Source: Bacteroidales bacterium (GTDB lineage Bacteria; Bacteroidota; Bacteroidia; Bacteroidales; VadinHA17). From it: a DNA stretch of 30,869 nucleotides. Position 1 is the stretch's first letter. The number at the start of each line of letters is the position of its first letter. The translations under genes were made by a program, and so were the position numbers. Positions 1 through 8,308 of the stretch are shown piece by piece. The notes beneath the pieces are model-generated. The model was not told where the DNA came from, ran no database searches, and saw only the letters and a program-made list of their open reading frames with translations. The stretch is taken from positions 1-30,869 of the forward strand of contig DOZA01000392.1 of the NCBI GenBank assembly GCA_003518245.1, read 5' to 3'.

Positions 1-54
1 TATTGTATGCGCGACTTCGTTATTAGGGCTAAACTATTGTTAAAAGAACTCTGA
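1..54 (+). CDS. 3' end of an unrecognised gene (partial)
   Basis: The first frame of the window is open from base 1 to a TGA at 52-54 and encodes 17 residues ending in RAKLLLKEL. The composition (basic and hydrophobic, helix-like) looks like a real C-terminus. The stop lies two bases before the proposed TTG start of cdsA, as expected for an upstream operon partner. The visible part is too short to identify a family. In Bacteroidota cdsA often follows ftsH or a LUD-domain gene, but nothing here proves either. Confidence 0.4.
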   Translation, partial: YCMRDFVIRAKLLLKEL

Positions 55-56
55 TC

Positions 57-899
57 TTGAGAAACTTATCCAGACGAACAGTAACCGGTATTTTCATAGT
101 TATTATTGTACTAGGAGGATTATGGCTGCATCCCTATTCATATTTATCCATAGGAGGATTATTGCTGATTGGTTCAGTTTATGAATACTACAGACTGATA
201 GCTAAAACAGGGACCCAGCCTCAGAGTATAGCCGGTATAATTACAGCATTAACAGCTTATGTAATATCCGGGCTGGTAGCAGCAGGGATAGTAAATTTTG
301 AATACTATCTTATTATTGTTGTTGAAGTATTGTACATTATAATTATTGAGCTTTACAGGAATCAGGACAGACCATTTGATGCACTGGCTCATACAGTATT
401 TGGGATAATATTTATCTCAGTCCCCTTCTCCCTTTTCCCTTTCCTGGCTTATGGTTTTGATGGACCGGGAACATTGATTAATGGTAATATTACAGGATTC
501 ACACCCGGGCTGATAACCGGGTTCATGGTATTATCATGGGGCTTTGATATAGGGGCATACCTTTTTGGATCATATTTTGGAAAGCATAAATTACTGGAAA
601 GAATTTCACCTGAGAAGTCATGGGAGGGATTTATTTTCGGATTCATAATAACGGTATTACTTGCATGGCCTGTATCTTTATGGTTCAAGTTTCCCGGTAC
701 AGGAGATTGGATAATTATAGGGATTTTAATAGCTGTAACAGGCACACTTGGAGACCTGGTGGAGTCGATGCTTAAAAGAAGTGTTGGAGTGAAAGACTCC
801 GGATCATTACTACCCGGGCATGGTGGATTACTCGACAGGTTCGACAGCCTTATTCTGTCGCTTCCGTTTGTATACCTGTATATTTTACTTTTTACCTGA
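57..899 (+). CDS. cdsA: Phosphatidate cytidylyltransferase (CDP-diacylglycerol synthase)
   Basis: This integral membrane enzyme makes CDP-diacylglycerol from phosphatidate and CTP, the branch point of phospholipid synthesis. The 280-residue product is mostly hydrophobic with about eight membrane segments. The CdsA signature is complete near the C-terminus, residues about 227-262: GDLVESMLKR, then GVKDSGSLLPGHGG and LLDRFDS. The start is a TTG at 57, because no ATG lies between the in-frame stop at 30-32 and the conserved N-terminus (MRNLSRRTVTGI). The gene is followed 12 bases later by psd, so the two are probably co-transcribed and act in sequence on the route to phosphatidylethanolamine. 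Length is normal for the family and no defect is seen. Confidence 0.95.
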   Translation: MRNLSRRTVTGIFIVIIVLGGLWLHPYSYLSIGGLLLIGSVYEYYRLIAKTGTQPQSIAGIITALTAYVISGLVAAGIVNFEYYLIIVVEVLYIIIIELYRNQDRPFDALAHTVFGIIFISVPFSLFPFLAYGFDGPGTLINGNITGFTPGLITGFMVLSWGFDIGAYLFGSYFGKHKLLERISPEKSWEGFIFGFIITVLLAWPVSLWFKFPGTGDWIIIGILIAVTGTLGDLVESMLKRSVGVKDSGSLLPGHGGLLDRFDSLILSLPFVYLYILLFT

Positions 900-911
900 T
901 TATTATTATAT

Positions 912-1580
912 GTGCGATTTAAAATGAAGATTCACAGGGAGGGATATAAGATATTATTCTATAGTCTAATAACACTGACAGTGCTTAATGCCATTATTAT
1001 ATATTCTTTTAAAGAAATACAATCTGTCTGGATCAGTATTTTGTCTCTCTCATTACTTATATTATTGTTCATGCTTTTATTTTTCAGGAAGCCAGTACGG
1101 GAAACGGAGGAAGATGCAGGTAAAGTGCTTGTCTCTGCAGATGGTAAGGTTGTGGCTATTGAAGAAGTAGAGGAAAATGAATATTTTAATGATAAAAGAC
1201 TGCAGGTATCGGTTTTTATGACATTATTTGATATACACAGTAATACTTATCCTGTGTCAGGCAAGGTAAAATATATTAAGCATCAGCCAGGTAAGTTTTT
1301 CCCTGCAAACATACCAAAATCATCAATCTATAATGAGAGGACAAGCATTGTAATAGAGACGGAGAAGGGAACAGAGATAATGATAAGGCAGATAGCCGGT
1401 ACCGTGGCCAGGAGGATAGTAACATACGCGGAAGAAGGTTCAGATGTGAAACAGGGAGACGAATTGGGATTTATTAAGTTTGGCTCAAGGGTGGACGTTT
1501 TCCTGCCACCTGGAACAAGGTTAAATGTGAGCTTATCACAACCGGTACGTGCAAACAAAGATATACTGGCAATATTATAA
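912..1580 (+). CDS. psd: Phosphatidylserine decarboxylase, short type
   Basis: The enzyme decarboxylates phosphatidylserine to phosphatidylethanolamine. It belongs to the short (about 220-residue) Psd group common in Bacteroidota. Residues 15-60 form two membrane segments. The core has the family sequences SADGKVVAIEEV, FMTLFDIHSN (His in the active site region) and IKFGSRVDVFLP. Ser192 in FGS is the expected self-cleavage residue that becomes the pyruvoyl group, giving a large beta and a small alpha chain. The start is either GTG at 912 or ATG at 924 (MKIHREGYK); neither has a ribosome binding site and family length does not separate them. The partner synthase pssA is present at 3951-4649 on the other strand instead of adjacent. 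Confidence 0.93.
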   Translation: MRFKMKIHREGYKILFYSLITLTVLNAIIIYSFKEIQSVWISILSLSLLILLFMLLFFRKPVRETEEDAGKVLVSADGKVVAIEEVEENEYFNDKRLQVSVFMTLFDIHSNTYPVSGKVKYIKHQPGKFFPANIPKSSIYNERTSIVIETEKGTEIMIRQIAGTVARRIVTYAEEGSDVKQGDELGFIKFGSRVDVFLPPGTRLNVSLSQPVRANKDILAIL

Positions 1581-1608
1581 TATTGAAAACATTAATTCAG
1601 AACTTGAA

Positions 1609-2835
1609 ATGAAAGCGACTGAAAGAGAGCAAGATAAAAAAGTTATTGAAATAACAAAGGATGTTAGCTGGATAGGAATACTTGATTATGATATCGTCAC
1701 TTTCGATATTGTAATGGAAACAGAGTACGGGACTACTTATAATTCCTATTTTATTAATGCTGAGAAGAAAGCGATTATTGAAACAGCCAAGGAAAAATTT
1801 GCGCCTATCTATATTAATAAGATAAAACAAATTGTTGACCCTTCCGAAATAGAATATATAGTATTTAACCATACAGAACCTGATCATTCAGGTTCCTTAA
1901 AGCATGTCCTGAAACTATCACCGGAGATTACTGTTGTTGGTAGTGGTAATGCAATAAGATATCTTAATGATATGTTAGATATCCCTTTTAAGAGCATGGT
2001 GGTTAAAGATGGGGATACACTTGACCTGGGTAACAAGACACTGAGATTTATTTCTGCTCCTAATCTTCACTGGCCCGACACTATCTACACATATCTTGAA
2101 GAAGACAGGCTGCTTTTTACCTGCGATTCATTTGGAGCTCACTATTGCGACAACCGTCTTTTTGATGATCTTGTAGGAGATTTCAACGATGCCTTTAAAT
2201 ATTATTTTGATGTTATACTCAAGCCTTATAGCAAATTTATGCTTAAGGCTATTGATAAGATCAGGCATCTTGATATAGAAGCAATATGTACAGGACACGG
2301 GCCGGTATTGAGAACAAGATGGAAGGAGTATGTTGACCTGAGTGAGAAATATGCCCGTGATTACCTTGAATTAACAGGTGATAGCAGAAAAAAAAGGGTA
2401 CTTATAACTTATGTTTCAGCTTATGGTTATACAGCAGAAATGGCAGGAGCTATTGCAGAAGGTATTGAAAGTGAAGGAAATTCAGAGGTTCAAATCCTGG
2501 ATATTGAAAATATTGAGCTTGGTGACCTTGAATCGGAAGTGGTTAAATCAGATGCTATACTGGTAGGTTCACCCACGATTAACCAGAATACCTTATTGCA
2601 GGTCTATAAGCTTTTTGCTGTTATTAATCCCCTCAGGGATAAAGGTAAGCTGGCTGCTTCCTTCGGTTCTTATGGATGGAGTGGTGAGGCTGCCGGAATA
2701 ATTGCTTCCAACCTGAAAAACCTGAAGCTTAAAGTGATGGATGATAATGCTGCTTGCAAATTCAGGGCGGGTGAAGAAAAAAGATCTGAACTGGTAGCCT
2801 ACGGAAAAGAATTTGCAAAAGCACTTTCAGCCTGA
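1609..2835 (+). CDS. Flavodiiron protein (FprA-family A-type flavoprotein)
   Basis: Flavodiiron proteins are soluble enzymes that reduce O2 to water, or NO to N2O, and protect anaerobes. The N-terminal metallo-beta-lactamase-like domain has the diiron ligands HTEPDH (the HxExDH motif), the downstream His of NLHWPD, the Asp of CDSFGAH and the His of TGHGPVLR. The C-terminal flavodoxin domain begins around residue 262 with ITYVSAYGYTAEMA, the FMN phosphate loop. There is no rubredoxin extension. The frame is open from 1549, overlapping psd, but the ATG at 1609 is 28 bases past the psd stop and gives the usual 408-residue length, so I chose it. Whether O2 or NO is the preferred substrate cannot be read from the sequence. 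Confidence 0.92.
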   Translation: MKATEREQDKKVIEITKDVSWIGILDYDIVTFDIVMETEYGTTYNSYFINAEKKAIIETAKEKFAPIYINKIKQIVDPSEIEYIVFNHTEPDHSGSLKHVLKLSPEITVVGSGNAIRYLNDMLDIPFKSMVVKDGDTLDLGNKTLRFISAPNLHWPDTIYTYLEEDRLLFTCDSFGAHYCDNRLFDDLVGDFNDAFKYYFDVILKPYSKFMLKAIDKIRHLDIEAICTGHGPVLRTRWKEYVDLSEKYARDYLELTGDSRKKRVLITYVSAYGYTAEMAGAIAEGIESEGNSEVQILDIENIELGDLESEVVKSDAILVGSPTINQNTLLQVYKLFAVINPLRDKGKLAASFGSYGWSGEAAGIIASNLKNLKLKVMDDNAACKFRAGEEKRSELVAYGKEFAKALSA

Positions 2836-2852
2836 ACTTAAATTTTTTTATA

Positions 2853-3977
2853 ATGGGTATAATTCCTTTAAAGGATTGGTTTGATGAATTTGATAATGGA
2901 CCTGTTATGATAGTGGGTCCTTGCAGTGCGGAGTCGGAAGAGCAAATATTACAGACAGCGGATTATTTAAGCAATAACTGTAAACCGGCATTGTTCAGGG
3001 CAGGGATATGGAAGCCCCGGACACGACCCGGAAGCTTCAGCGGGGTGGGCTCTAAAGGCGTGCAGTGGATGATTAAGGTAAAAGAACAGACGGGTATGCG
3101 TTTAACAGTTGAGGTAGCCAGACCCCGGCACCTTGAAGTATGTCTTAAAGCAGGTATTGATGTAATATGGCTGGGTGCCCGGACAGTTTCAAATCCCTTT
3201 TCAGTGCAGGAGCTTGCAGAAGCGCTTAAAGGAGTGGATATACCGGTGCTGGTTAAAAATCCTCTCAACCCCGATATTGATCTGTGGATAGGAGCAATAG
3301 AAAGAGTATATAATGCAGGAATAAAAAGGATGGCTGCTGTTCACCGTGGCTTCTCACCGTTTGAAAGAACACGGTACCGGAATATGCCCAAATGGGAAAT
3401 ACCCATAGAGTTAAGAAGAAGAATAAAGGAAATGTCTGTGATATGTGACCCAAGCCATATTTCCGGCGACGCATCTATGGTTCCCGAACTGGCACAGAAA
3501 GCAATGGATCTGAATATGGATGGATTGATGGTGGAAGTGCATAATAATCCTCCCTTAGCATTGAGTGACAGTAACCAGCAGCTGTCGCCCGGCGAATACT
3601 GCAATATGATGAAGAACCTGGTGATCAGGTGCCTCAAACCCGAAGATCCCGGATTCCTGGATTACCTTGAAGAATTACGTAACCAGGTAGATTCTGTTGA
3701 TCATCAACTAGTTGAGTTGCTGTCAAGGAGGCTTGAAATAATCGACATAATAGGTGAATATAAGTACAGGAATAATGTGGCTGTATTGCAAATGGACAGG
3801 TGGCTTGAGATACTCAAAACCAGGCTTGAACAAGCTGGATTATCAGGGATGGATCGTTACTTTACCGAAAACTACCTGAAACTGATGCACCAGGAATCAA
3901 TACGGAGGCAAACAGTTATTATGAAGAAACTTAAGGATAAAGAGGAAAAATCAACTGATAATAGCCATGATAATTGA
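2853..3977 (+). CDS. Bifunctional DAHP synthase / chorismate mutase
   Basis: This cytosolic enzyme combines the first step of aromatic amino acid synthesis (PEP plus erythrose 4-phosphate to DAHP) with chorismate mutase (chorismate to prephenate). The N-terminal part (residues about 1-265) is a KDPG-type DAHP synthase with GPCSAES, FRAGIWKPRTRPGSFSG, LVKNP and CDPSHISG. The C-terminal part (about 270-360) is an AroQ-type helical mutase with LRNQVDSVDHQLVELLSRR, where the Arg, Lys and Gln residues bind chorismate. Synthase-first order is the usual arrangement in Bacteroidota; the mutase domain is thought to serve as the feedback sensor. The gene lies 17 bases after the flavodiiron gene, and its last 27 bases overlap the end of pssA tail to tail. 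Confidence 0.93.
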   Translation: MGIIPLKDWFDEFDNGPVMIVGPCSAESEEQILQTADYLSNNCKPALFRAGIWKPRTRPGSFSGVGSKGVQWMIKVKEQTGMRLTVEVARPRHLEVCLKAGIDVIWLGARTVSNPFSVQELAEALKGVDIPVLVKNPLNPDIDLWIGAIERVYNAGIKRMAAVHRGFSPFERTRYRNMPKWEIPIELRRRIKEMSVICDPSHISGDASMVPELAQKAMDLNMDGLMVEVHNNPPLALSDSNQQLSPGEYCNMMKNLVIRCLKPEDPGFLDYLEELRNQVDSVDHQLVELLSRRLEIIDIIGEYKYRNNVAVLQMDRWLEILKTRLEQAGLSGMDRYFTENYLKLMHQESIRRQTVIMKKLKDKEEKSTDNSHDN

Positions 3978-4649
3978 TACTATGATATAAAGTATTATAA
4001 TCAGGGGTAATGATGAAAACCCAGCTCCTGCTATTAATATTATACACGATCCCAGAAATACTATCCTTAATTCGTTACCTTTAAACCGTAAATGCCTGAA
4101 CTTAAAGGAAAACATTGGTATCGTGGTTATCATTAAGGTGGAAAATATAGCGGTCAGGGAACATAAGATTAATCTTGAACCTAGCAGGTTCTTTATCAAA
4201 GGACTGTTTCCATACTCACTGGCAAAAACAAGGGAAATAATAAAAAAGGCATTTCCAGGTGCAGGTAATCCCCTGAACTGGTCGCTCCGGGCATTGTCGA
4301 TATTGAACCTGGCCAGGCGAATAGCTGAAAAAGCAGGTATGAGCACAGGCACATACTGTAAATATCCTGCAATGGAATCAGCTCCCCCGGCAGAGTTTAT
4401 AAGCCTGTACATTAGAAGCCCCGGAGCAACACCAAAACTCACAATATCAGCCAGGCTGTCAAGCTGAAGACCCATATCAGAATATGCATTAAGTAAGCGT
4501 GCTGCAAGTCCGTCAGCAAAATCCAGAAGAAGAGATACTGAAATAAACCATACTGCCAGCCTTAGGTTACCATGCATAATCAGGATTATTGAAATAAAAC
4601 CTGAAACAAGATTTAAAAGAGTCAACAGGTTAGGTATCTGCTTTTTCAT
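3951..4649 (-). CDS. pssA: CDP-diacylglycerol-serine O-phosphatidyltransferase
   Basis: The product is a membrane CDP-alcohol phosphatidyltransferase of 232 residues that joins CDP-diacylglycerol and serine to form phosphatidylserine. The family motif DxxDGxxARx8GxxxDxxxD is complete at residues about 43-68: DFADGLAAR, then GLQLDSLAD. About eight hydrophobic segments follow the usual pattern. The N-terminus MKKQIPNLLTLLNL is typical of the serine enzymes in this phylum. It uses the product of cdsA and feeds psd, so all three enzymes of the phosphatidylethanolamine route lie within 4.7 kb although this gene is on the opposite strand. It shares its last 27 bases with the DAHP synthase gene, and its promoter region faces that of the HAD gene at 4739. 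Confidence 0.93.
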   Translation of the reverse strand: MKKQIPNLLTLLNLVSGFISIILIMHGNLRLAVWFISVSLLLDFADGLAARLLNAYSDMGLQLDSLADIVSFGVAPGLLMYRLINSAGGADSIAGYLQYVPVLIPAFSAIRLARFNIDNARSDQFRGLPAPGNAFFIISLVFASEYGNSPLIKNLLGSRLILCSLTAIFSTLMITTIPMFSFKFRHLRFKGNELRIVFLGSCIILIAGAGFSSLPLIIILYIIVSIIMAIIS

Positions 4650-4714
4650 GAGGTGGTTCTATCCTGAATATATCTGTAAATTAAGATAAATTTTATCAAT
4701 ATTCCCAATTTGTA

Positions 4715-4722
4715 TATTTTTG
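4715..4722 (+). promoter_or_regulatory. Bacteroidota-type -7 box (TAnnTTTG) for the HAD gene
   Basis: TATTTTTG fits the TAnnTTTG consensus. Transcription would begin about seven bases downstream, near 4729, which is inside the longest reading frame that starts at 4724. This argues for the ATG at 4739 as the real start. No convincing TTTG -33 box is visible; the upstream DNA is AT-rich. Confidence 0.55.
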
Positions 4723-4738
4723 CATGGTGAAACAAACA

Positions 4739-5191
4739 ATGGAACATTTACAGAATCTTAAAATAGCAGTTGACTTCGATGGCACAATAGTTGACCATGA
4801 TTATCCGAAAATCGGGAAAGAGAATTTATTTGCTTTCGAAACCTTAAAAGAACTGCAAAAACATGGGGCCCTGCTTATATTATGGACATTCAGGGTTGGT
4901 AAAGAACTGGAAGAAGCAGTTGAATATTGCAGAAAAAAAGGGGTGGAGTTTTATGCTGTTAACAAGAATTATCCGGAGGAAGAATTTGATAATACAGTAA
5001 GCCGTAAAATAAATGCCGATGTTTATATCGATGACAAAAATATTGGTGGATTCCCGGGATGGAGCAGTATATGGCAGGAACTGAGCTTATATGATGAAAT
5101 GGAAAAGGAGGTAGCAAAAAGACTGTCACGCAGGAAATCATTCTTTGAGAGATTATTCGGTACTGATAGACCGGAGAATCATAGTTTATAA
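4739..5191 (+). CDS. Small HAD-superfamily phosphatase
   Basis: The product is a compact haloacid-dehalogenase-like hydrolase of about 150 residues. The catalytic motif I is clear: AVDFDGTIV, with the nucleophile Asp and the general acid Asp two residues on. LILWTFRVG supplies motif II, INADVYIDDKNIGG supplies the Asp pair of motif IV, and a Lys in KINADVYID or nearby could supply motif III. The family resembles the small cap-less hydrolases typified by Bacteroides BT0820; the substrate is not predictable. The frame also contains an ATG at 4724, but the -7 box ending at 4722 makes 4739 more likely and puts the nucleophile Asp about ten residues from the N-terminus. The gene stands alone between pssA and the glutaminyl cyclase gene. 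Confidence 0.85.
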   Translation: MEHLQNLKIAVDFDGTIVDHDYPKIGKENLFAFETLKELQKHGALLILWTFRVGKELEEAVEYCRKKGVEFYAVNKNYPEEEFDNTVSRKINADVYIDDKNIGGFPGWSSIWQELSLYDEMEKEVAKRLSRRKSFFERLFGTDRPENHSL

Positions 5192-5241
5192 AACTAAAAT
5201 CAGGCATTAAAATAGTTAATGTATGTCATAATGTTAGATAA

Positions 5242-6348
5242 ATGATGAGATATTTGCAGTTTATATACCCGTTGATTTTTATTTTTATTGTTTCCTGTAA
5301 CGGGTCCGTTAAGTCCTCAGATAAAAATACTTCAAAAACAGCCAGGGAAATTCCAAAGAAGGAAACAGCAAAGCTTGTGAATATAGCCGGGCCAGCTGAT
5401 GGGAAAGAATATAGTTCAGGGGATATGGTTAATTTAAAACTTAGCCTGAGAGGTGAGAGATACCCCGATTCTGTAAGGGTCTTTTTTGATGGCAGGGCGG
5501 TGGCCACACTTAAAGCACAGAATCTTGAATACAGTATAGAGACAGACTCAGCCAGGCTGGGTAAAATACCACTCAAAATAGTGGCATATGAAGGGGATAA
5601 ACGGCCCCAGACACTGATTCATTTTATAAACCTGAAATCAGATATTAACCCCGTATTGTATTCATACAGGGTAATAAATGAATACCCACATGATAAATCA
5701 GCTTATACCCAGGGATTGTTGTATCATAATGGTTATTTCTATGAGAGCACAGGTCAGGAAGGTAAATCATCATTACGGAAGGTTGATATTGAAACAGGTA
5801 ATATTTTGAAGATTCATAACCTGGAAAGCAAATTCTTCGGTGAAGGCCTTGTGCTTTTCGGAGGGAAACTTTTTCAGCTTACATGGAAAAAAAAGGTGGG
5901 TTTTGTATACGATATACAAACATTTGAAGAGATTAAACGTGTACATTATACTACACAAGGCTGGGGGCTTACCTCTGATGGTGAACACTTGATAATGAGT
6001 GATGGTACTAACAAAATATATTTCCTTGAACCTGAATACTTTACAGTATTATATTCCATCGAGGTATATGATAATAAAAATCCTGTATGGCAACTTAACG
6101 AGCTAGAGTTTATTAATGGAGAGATTTGGGCCAATATATACACAACCGACCGTATTGCACGTATCGATCCCCTAACCGGGAAAGTTAAAGCATATATAAA
6201 CCTTTCAGGAATACTGGCCGGCAGGTACCATCATACTGAACTGGCGGAACTAAATGGGATAGCCTGGGACAGTGAAAACAAGCGATTATTTATAACAGGT
6301 AAGAACTGGCCCCGGATGTTCGAGATAAGAATTTTTAAACGCCAGTAA
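5242..6348 (+). CDS. Glutaminyl-peptide cyclotransferase, lipoprotein
   Basis: This enzyme would turn N-terminal glutamine into pyroglutamate on exported proteins or peptides. The signal peptide ends in the lipobox IVSC, with Cys19 as the lipidated residue, so it is a periplasmic or outer-membrane lipoprotein. Residues about 45-130 look like an Ig-like beta domain (NIAGPADGKEYSSGDMVNLKLSL). Residues about 138-368 form the papaya-type beta-propeller cyclase (PF05096-like) with YTQGLLYHNGYFYESTG, GEGL, WGLTSDG, LNELEFINGEIWANIYTTD and LNGIAWD. The extra N-terminal domain is common in the phylum. Its last 14 bases overlap the end of the convergent lipid-kinase-like gene. ATG codons at 5242 and 5245 are equivalent starts. 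Confidence 0.88.
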   Translation: MMRYLQFIYPLIFIFIVSCNGSVKSSDKNTSKTAREIPKKETAKLVNIAGPADGKEYSSGDMVNLKLSLRGERYPDSVRVFFDGRAVATLKAQNLEYSIETDSARLGKIPLKIVAYEGDKRPQTLIHFINLKSDINPVLYSYRVINEYPHDKSAYTQGLLYHNGYFYESTGQEGKSSLRKVDIETGNILKIHNLESKFFGEGLVLFGGKLFQLTWKKKVGFVYDIQTFEEIKRVHYTTQGWGLTSDGEHLIMSDGTNKIYFLEPEYFTVLYSIEVYDNKNPVWQLNELEFINGEIWANIYTTDRIARIDPLTGKVKAYINLSGILAGRYHHTELAELNGIAWDSENKRLFITGKNWPRMFEIRIFKRQ

Positions 6349-7285
6349 ATCCCTGTATTATCTTTATTGATCTTGGCACTATATCAAACTCTATAGGTGA
6401 ATGACCAAGTGATTCACCATCGACCTCAACATGGATCAAAGGATCAGAGTCGATTATTATTCTTTTTCCGGTATACCCTTCCACCTTTTGATGTTCCAGT
6501 ATCGTGCCGTTATAAAGCCTCCGCAGGCTTCTGATGATTTCACCCTTTCGCATTTTCTTAACCAGTGTAAGCTCAAAAAGACCATCATCAGCAATGGCTC
6601 CTGGTGTTTGCATCATTCCTCCACCTGAATATTTACCAATACCCAGGCTGATTGTGAATGTATCGTTCTTTATCTTTTTACCGTCAATCTCAATACTGGT
6701 GCTCGTATGCCTGTATGAAAGTAAACTTCTTAGTAAAGTCCAGAAATAGAGTGCTTTACTGCTGTGTCCTTTCTCCTTCTGCCTGTTCGACCGCTGTACT
6801 ACCAGGGCATCAAATCCAAGACCTGCTATGTTTACAAAATATCTTTTACAGACATCTGTGCCAGAATAAAACTTTATTACTCCGGTATCCTGTAAAAATA
6901 TATTTTCGTTCTTTAATGTCCTGATGGCCGAATCATAATCCAAAGGTATATTAAACATCCTTCCCCAGTCATTACCCGTGCCTACAGTTATCATCCCAAG
7001 TGTAATATCCGTAGTTGGAATGATCTTCTGCAGAAAAGCACCATTTACCACCTCATTCATTGTACCATCACCTCCTACGACAATAAGTTTCCTGCTTCCA
7101 CTGTTAATAAGATCAACAGAAAGATCAATAGCATGATGTTTTGCCTTTGTGAAATAATAATCATACTCAATGTCGTGGCTGGTCAGAAGGTCTGAGATTA
7201 GTCTCCAGTCTTTCTGTCCTTTCCTTTTGCCTGCATTGGGATTGACTATCACCTGCCATTCACTGATATTTCCTGATTTACCCAT
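6335..7285 (-). CDS. Diacylglycerol/lipid kinase family protein (YegS/DgkB-like)
   Basis: The 316-residue protein belongs to the DAGK catalytic family that phosphorylates diacylglycerol or a related lipid or sphingoid base with ATP. The N-terminal domain has the nucleotide loop VNPNAGKRKG at about residues 12-21 and the signature VVGGDGTMNEV at about 76-86, followed by GTGNDWGRMF. The C-terminal beta domain contains GLGFDALV, GIGKYSGGGM and ADDGLFEL, as in YegS. It is a soluble or membrane-peripheral enzyme. Substrate cannot be decided: Bacteroidota can make sphingolipids, so ceramide or a sphingoid base is possible as well as diacylglycerol. The gene is transcribed away from parA, with a 207-bp shared upstream region. 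Confidence 0.88.
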   Translation of the reverse strand: MGKSGNISEWQVIVNPNAGKRKGQKDWRLISDLLTSHDIEYDYYFTKAKHHAIDLSVDLINSGSRKLIVVGGDGTMNEVVNGAFLQKIIPTTDITLGMITVGTGNDWGRMFNIPLDYDSAIRTLKNENIFLQDTGVIKFYSGTDVCKRYFVNIAGLGFDALVVQRSNRQKEKGHSSKALYFWTLLRSLLSYRHTSTSIEIDGKKIKNDTFTISLGIGKYSGGGMMQTPGAIADDGLFELTLVKKMRKGEIIRSLRRLYNGTILEHQKVEGYTGKRIIIDSDPLIHVEVDGESLGHSPIEFDIVPRSIKIIQGFTGV

Positions 7286-7444
7286 AGTGATTTGCTTGGC
7301 ATAAAGTAAAGATGGAAAAAAAATACCTAAAAGAAAATATTAACTCATTTTAACCATAAAAAGCTGTTAATAAAATGTTGAAAACCGTGATTAAAATGTT
7401 TACAATTACATGCGGCTTCGGGGATTCACGCCTATCATAAATAT

Positions 7445-7452
7445 TAATTTTG
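7445..7452 (+). promoter_or_regulatory. -7 box (TAnnTTTG) upstream of parA
   Basis: TAATTTTG matches the Bacteroidota -7 consensus and ends 40 bases before the parA ATG. The region around 7416-7422 (ttcgggg) is only a poor match to a TTTG -33 box. The element would drive parA-parB. Confidence 0.5.
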
Positions 7453-7492
7453 AAACTCCCGAAGGATCAATTTAATTCAAACAAAAAACTAA

Positions 7493-8284
7493 ATGACGAG
7501 GATAATTTCATTAGCTAACCAGAAGGGTGGGGTAGGCAAAACAACAACAGCGATAAACCTGGCTGCAAGCCTGGCAGCGCTGGATAAGAAAGTATTGGTA
7601 GTGGATTTTGATCCTCAGGCTAATGCTACATCCGGTTTGGGTATCGACACCCGTAAGATTGATAATACAATTTATGATTGCATAATAAATGATGTTGATC
7701 CATCAACAACTATTCTCAGTACCGAGATTAACAATCTTGAATTAATACCTTCAAATATTGACCTTGTAGGTGCTGAGATAGAAATGCTTAATACCGAAAA
7801 CAGAGAAAGTATACTTAAGGATGTTTTAAGCAAAGTCCCCCGCAATTATGATTATTTGTTGGTTGATTGCTCTCCTTCACTGGGTTTGCTGACAGTTAAT
7901 GCGCTTACAGCCTCAGATTCGGTTATTGTGCCTGTACAATGTGAATATTTCGCTCTGGAAGGACTGGGTAAACTGCTCAATACAATTAAGATAATACAGA
8001 AAAACCTTAACAGGTCGCTTATTATTGAAGGTTTTTTGTTAACAATGTATGATTCAAGGCTCAGGCTTTCTAACCAGGTTGTTGAAGAGGTTAGAAAGCA
8101 TTTCCAGCAAATGGTTTTTGAGACAATAATACAACGGAATGTAAAATTAAGTGAAGCGCCCAGTTATGGACAGCCTGCTATATTATATGATGCTGAATCC
8201 AGAGGAGCTGTTAATTATCTTAACCTGGCACAGGAGTTGATTGATAAGGGACAAAACGGGTCAGACAATAATGCTGGTGTATAA
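7493..8284 (+). CDS. parA: Chromosome partitioning ATPase ParA (Soj family)
   Basis: ParA is a DNA-bound ATPase that with ParB and parS sites segregates chromosome origins. The deviant Walker A motif KGGVGKTTTAINLA is at residues 10-23, DFDPQANAT at about 42-50 and LVDCSPSLGLLTVNAL at about 121-136. The 263-residue length and N-terminus are those of chromosomal Soj-type ParA, not plasmid types, which carry N-terminal DNA-binding extensions. parB follows after 24 bases, as usual. No parS site was found nearby, so the gene's location relative to the origin is open. Confidence 0.96.
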   Translation: MTRIISLANQKGGVGKTTTAINLAASLAALDKKVLVVDFDPQANATSGLGIDTRKIDNTIYDCIINDVDPSTTILSTEINNLELIPSNIDLVGAEIEMLNTENRESILKDVLSKVPRNYDYLLVDCSPSLGLLTVNALTASDSVIVPVQCEYFALEGLGKLLNTIKIIQKNLNRSLIIEGFLLTMYDSRLRLSNQVVEEVRKHFQQMVFETIIQRNVKLSEAPSYGQPAILYDAESRGAVNYLNLAQELIDKGQNGSDNNAGV

Positions 8285-8308
8285 TCAGTATTAATAATAA
8301 ATAGTACC

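Noticed and set aside
4123..4467. Rightward frame of 114 residues
   Set aside because: Antisense to pssA, which has a complete family motif; no independent coding signs.
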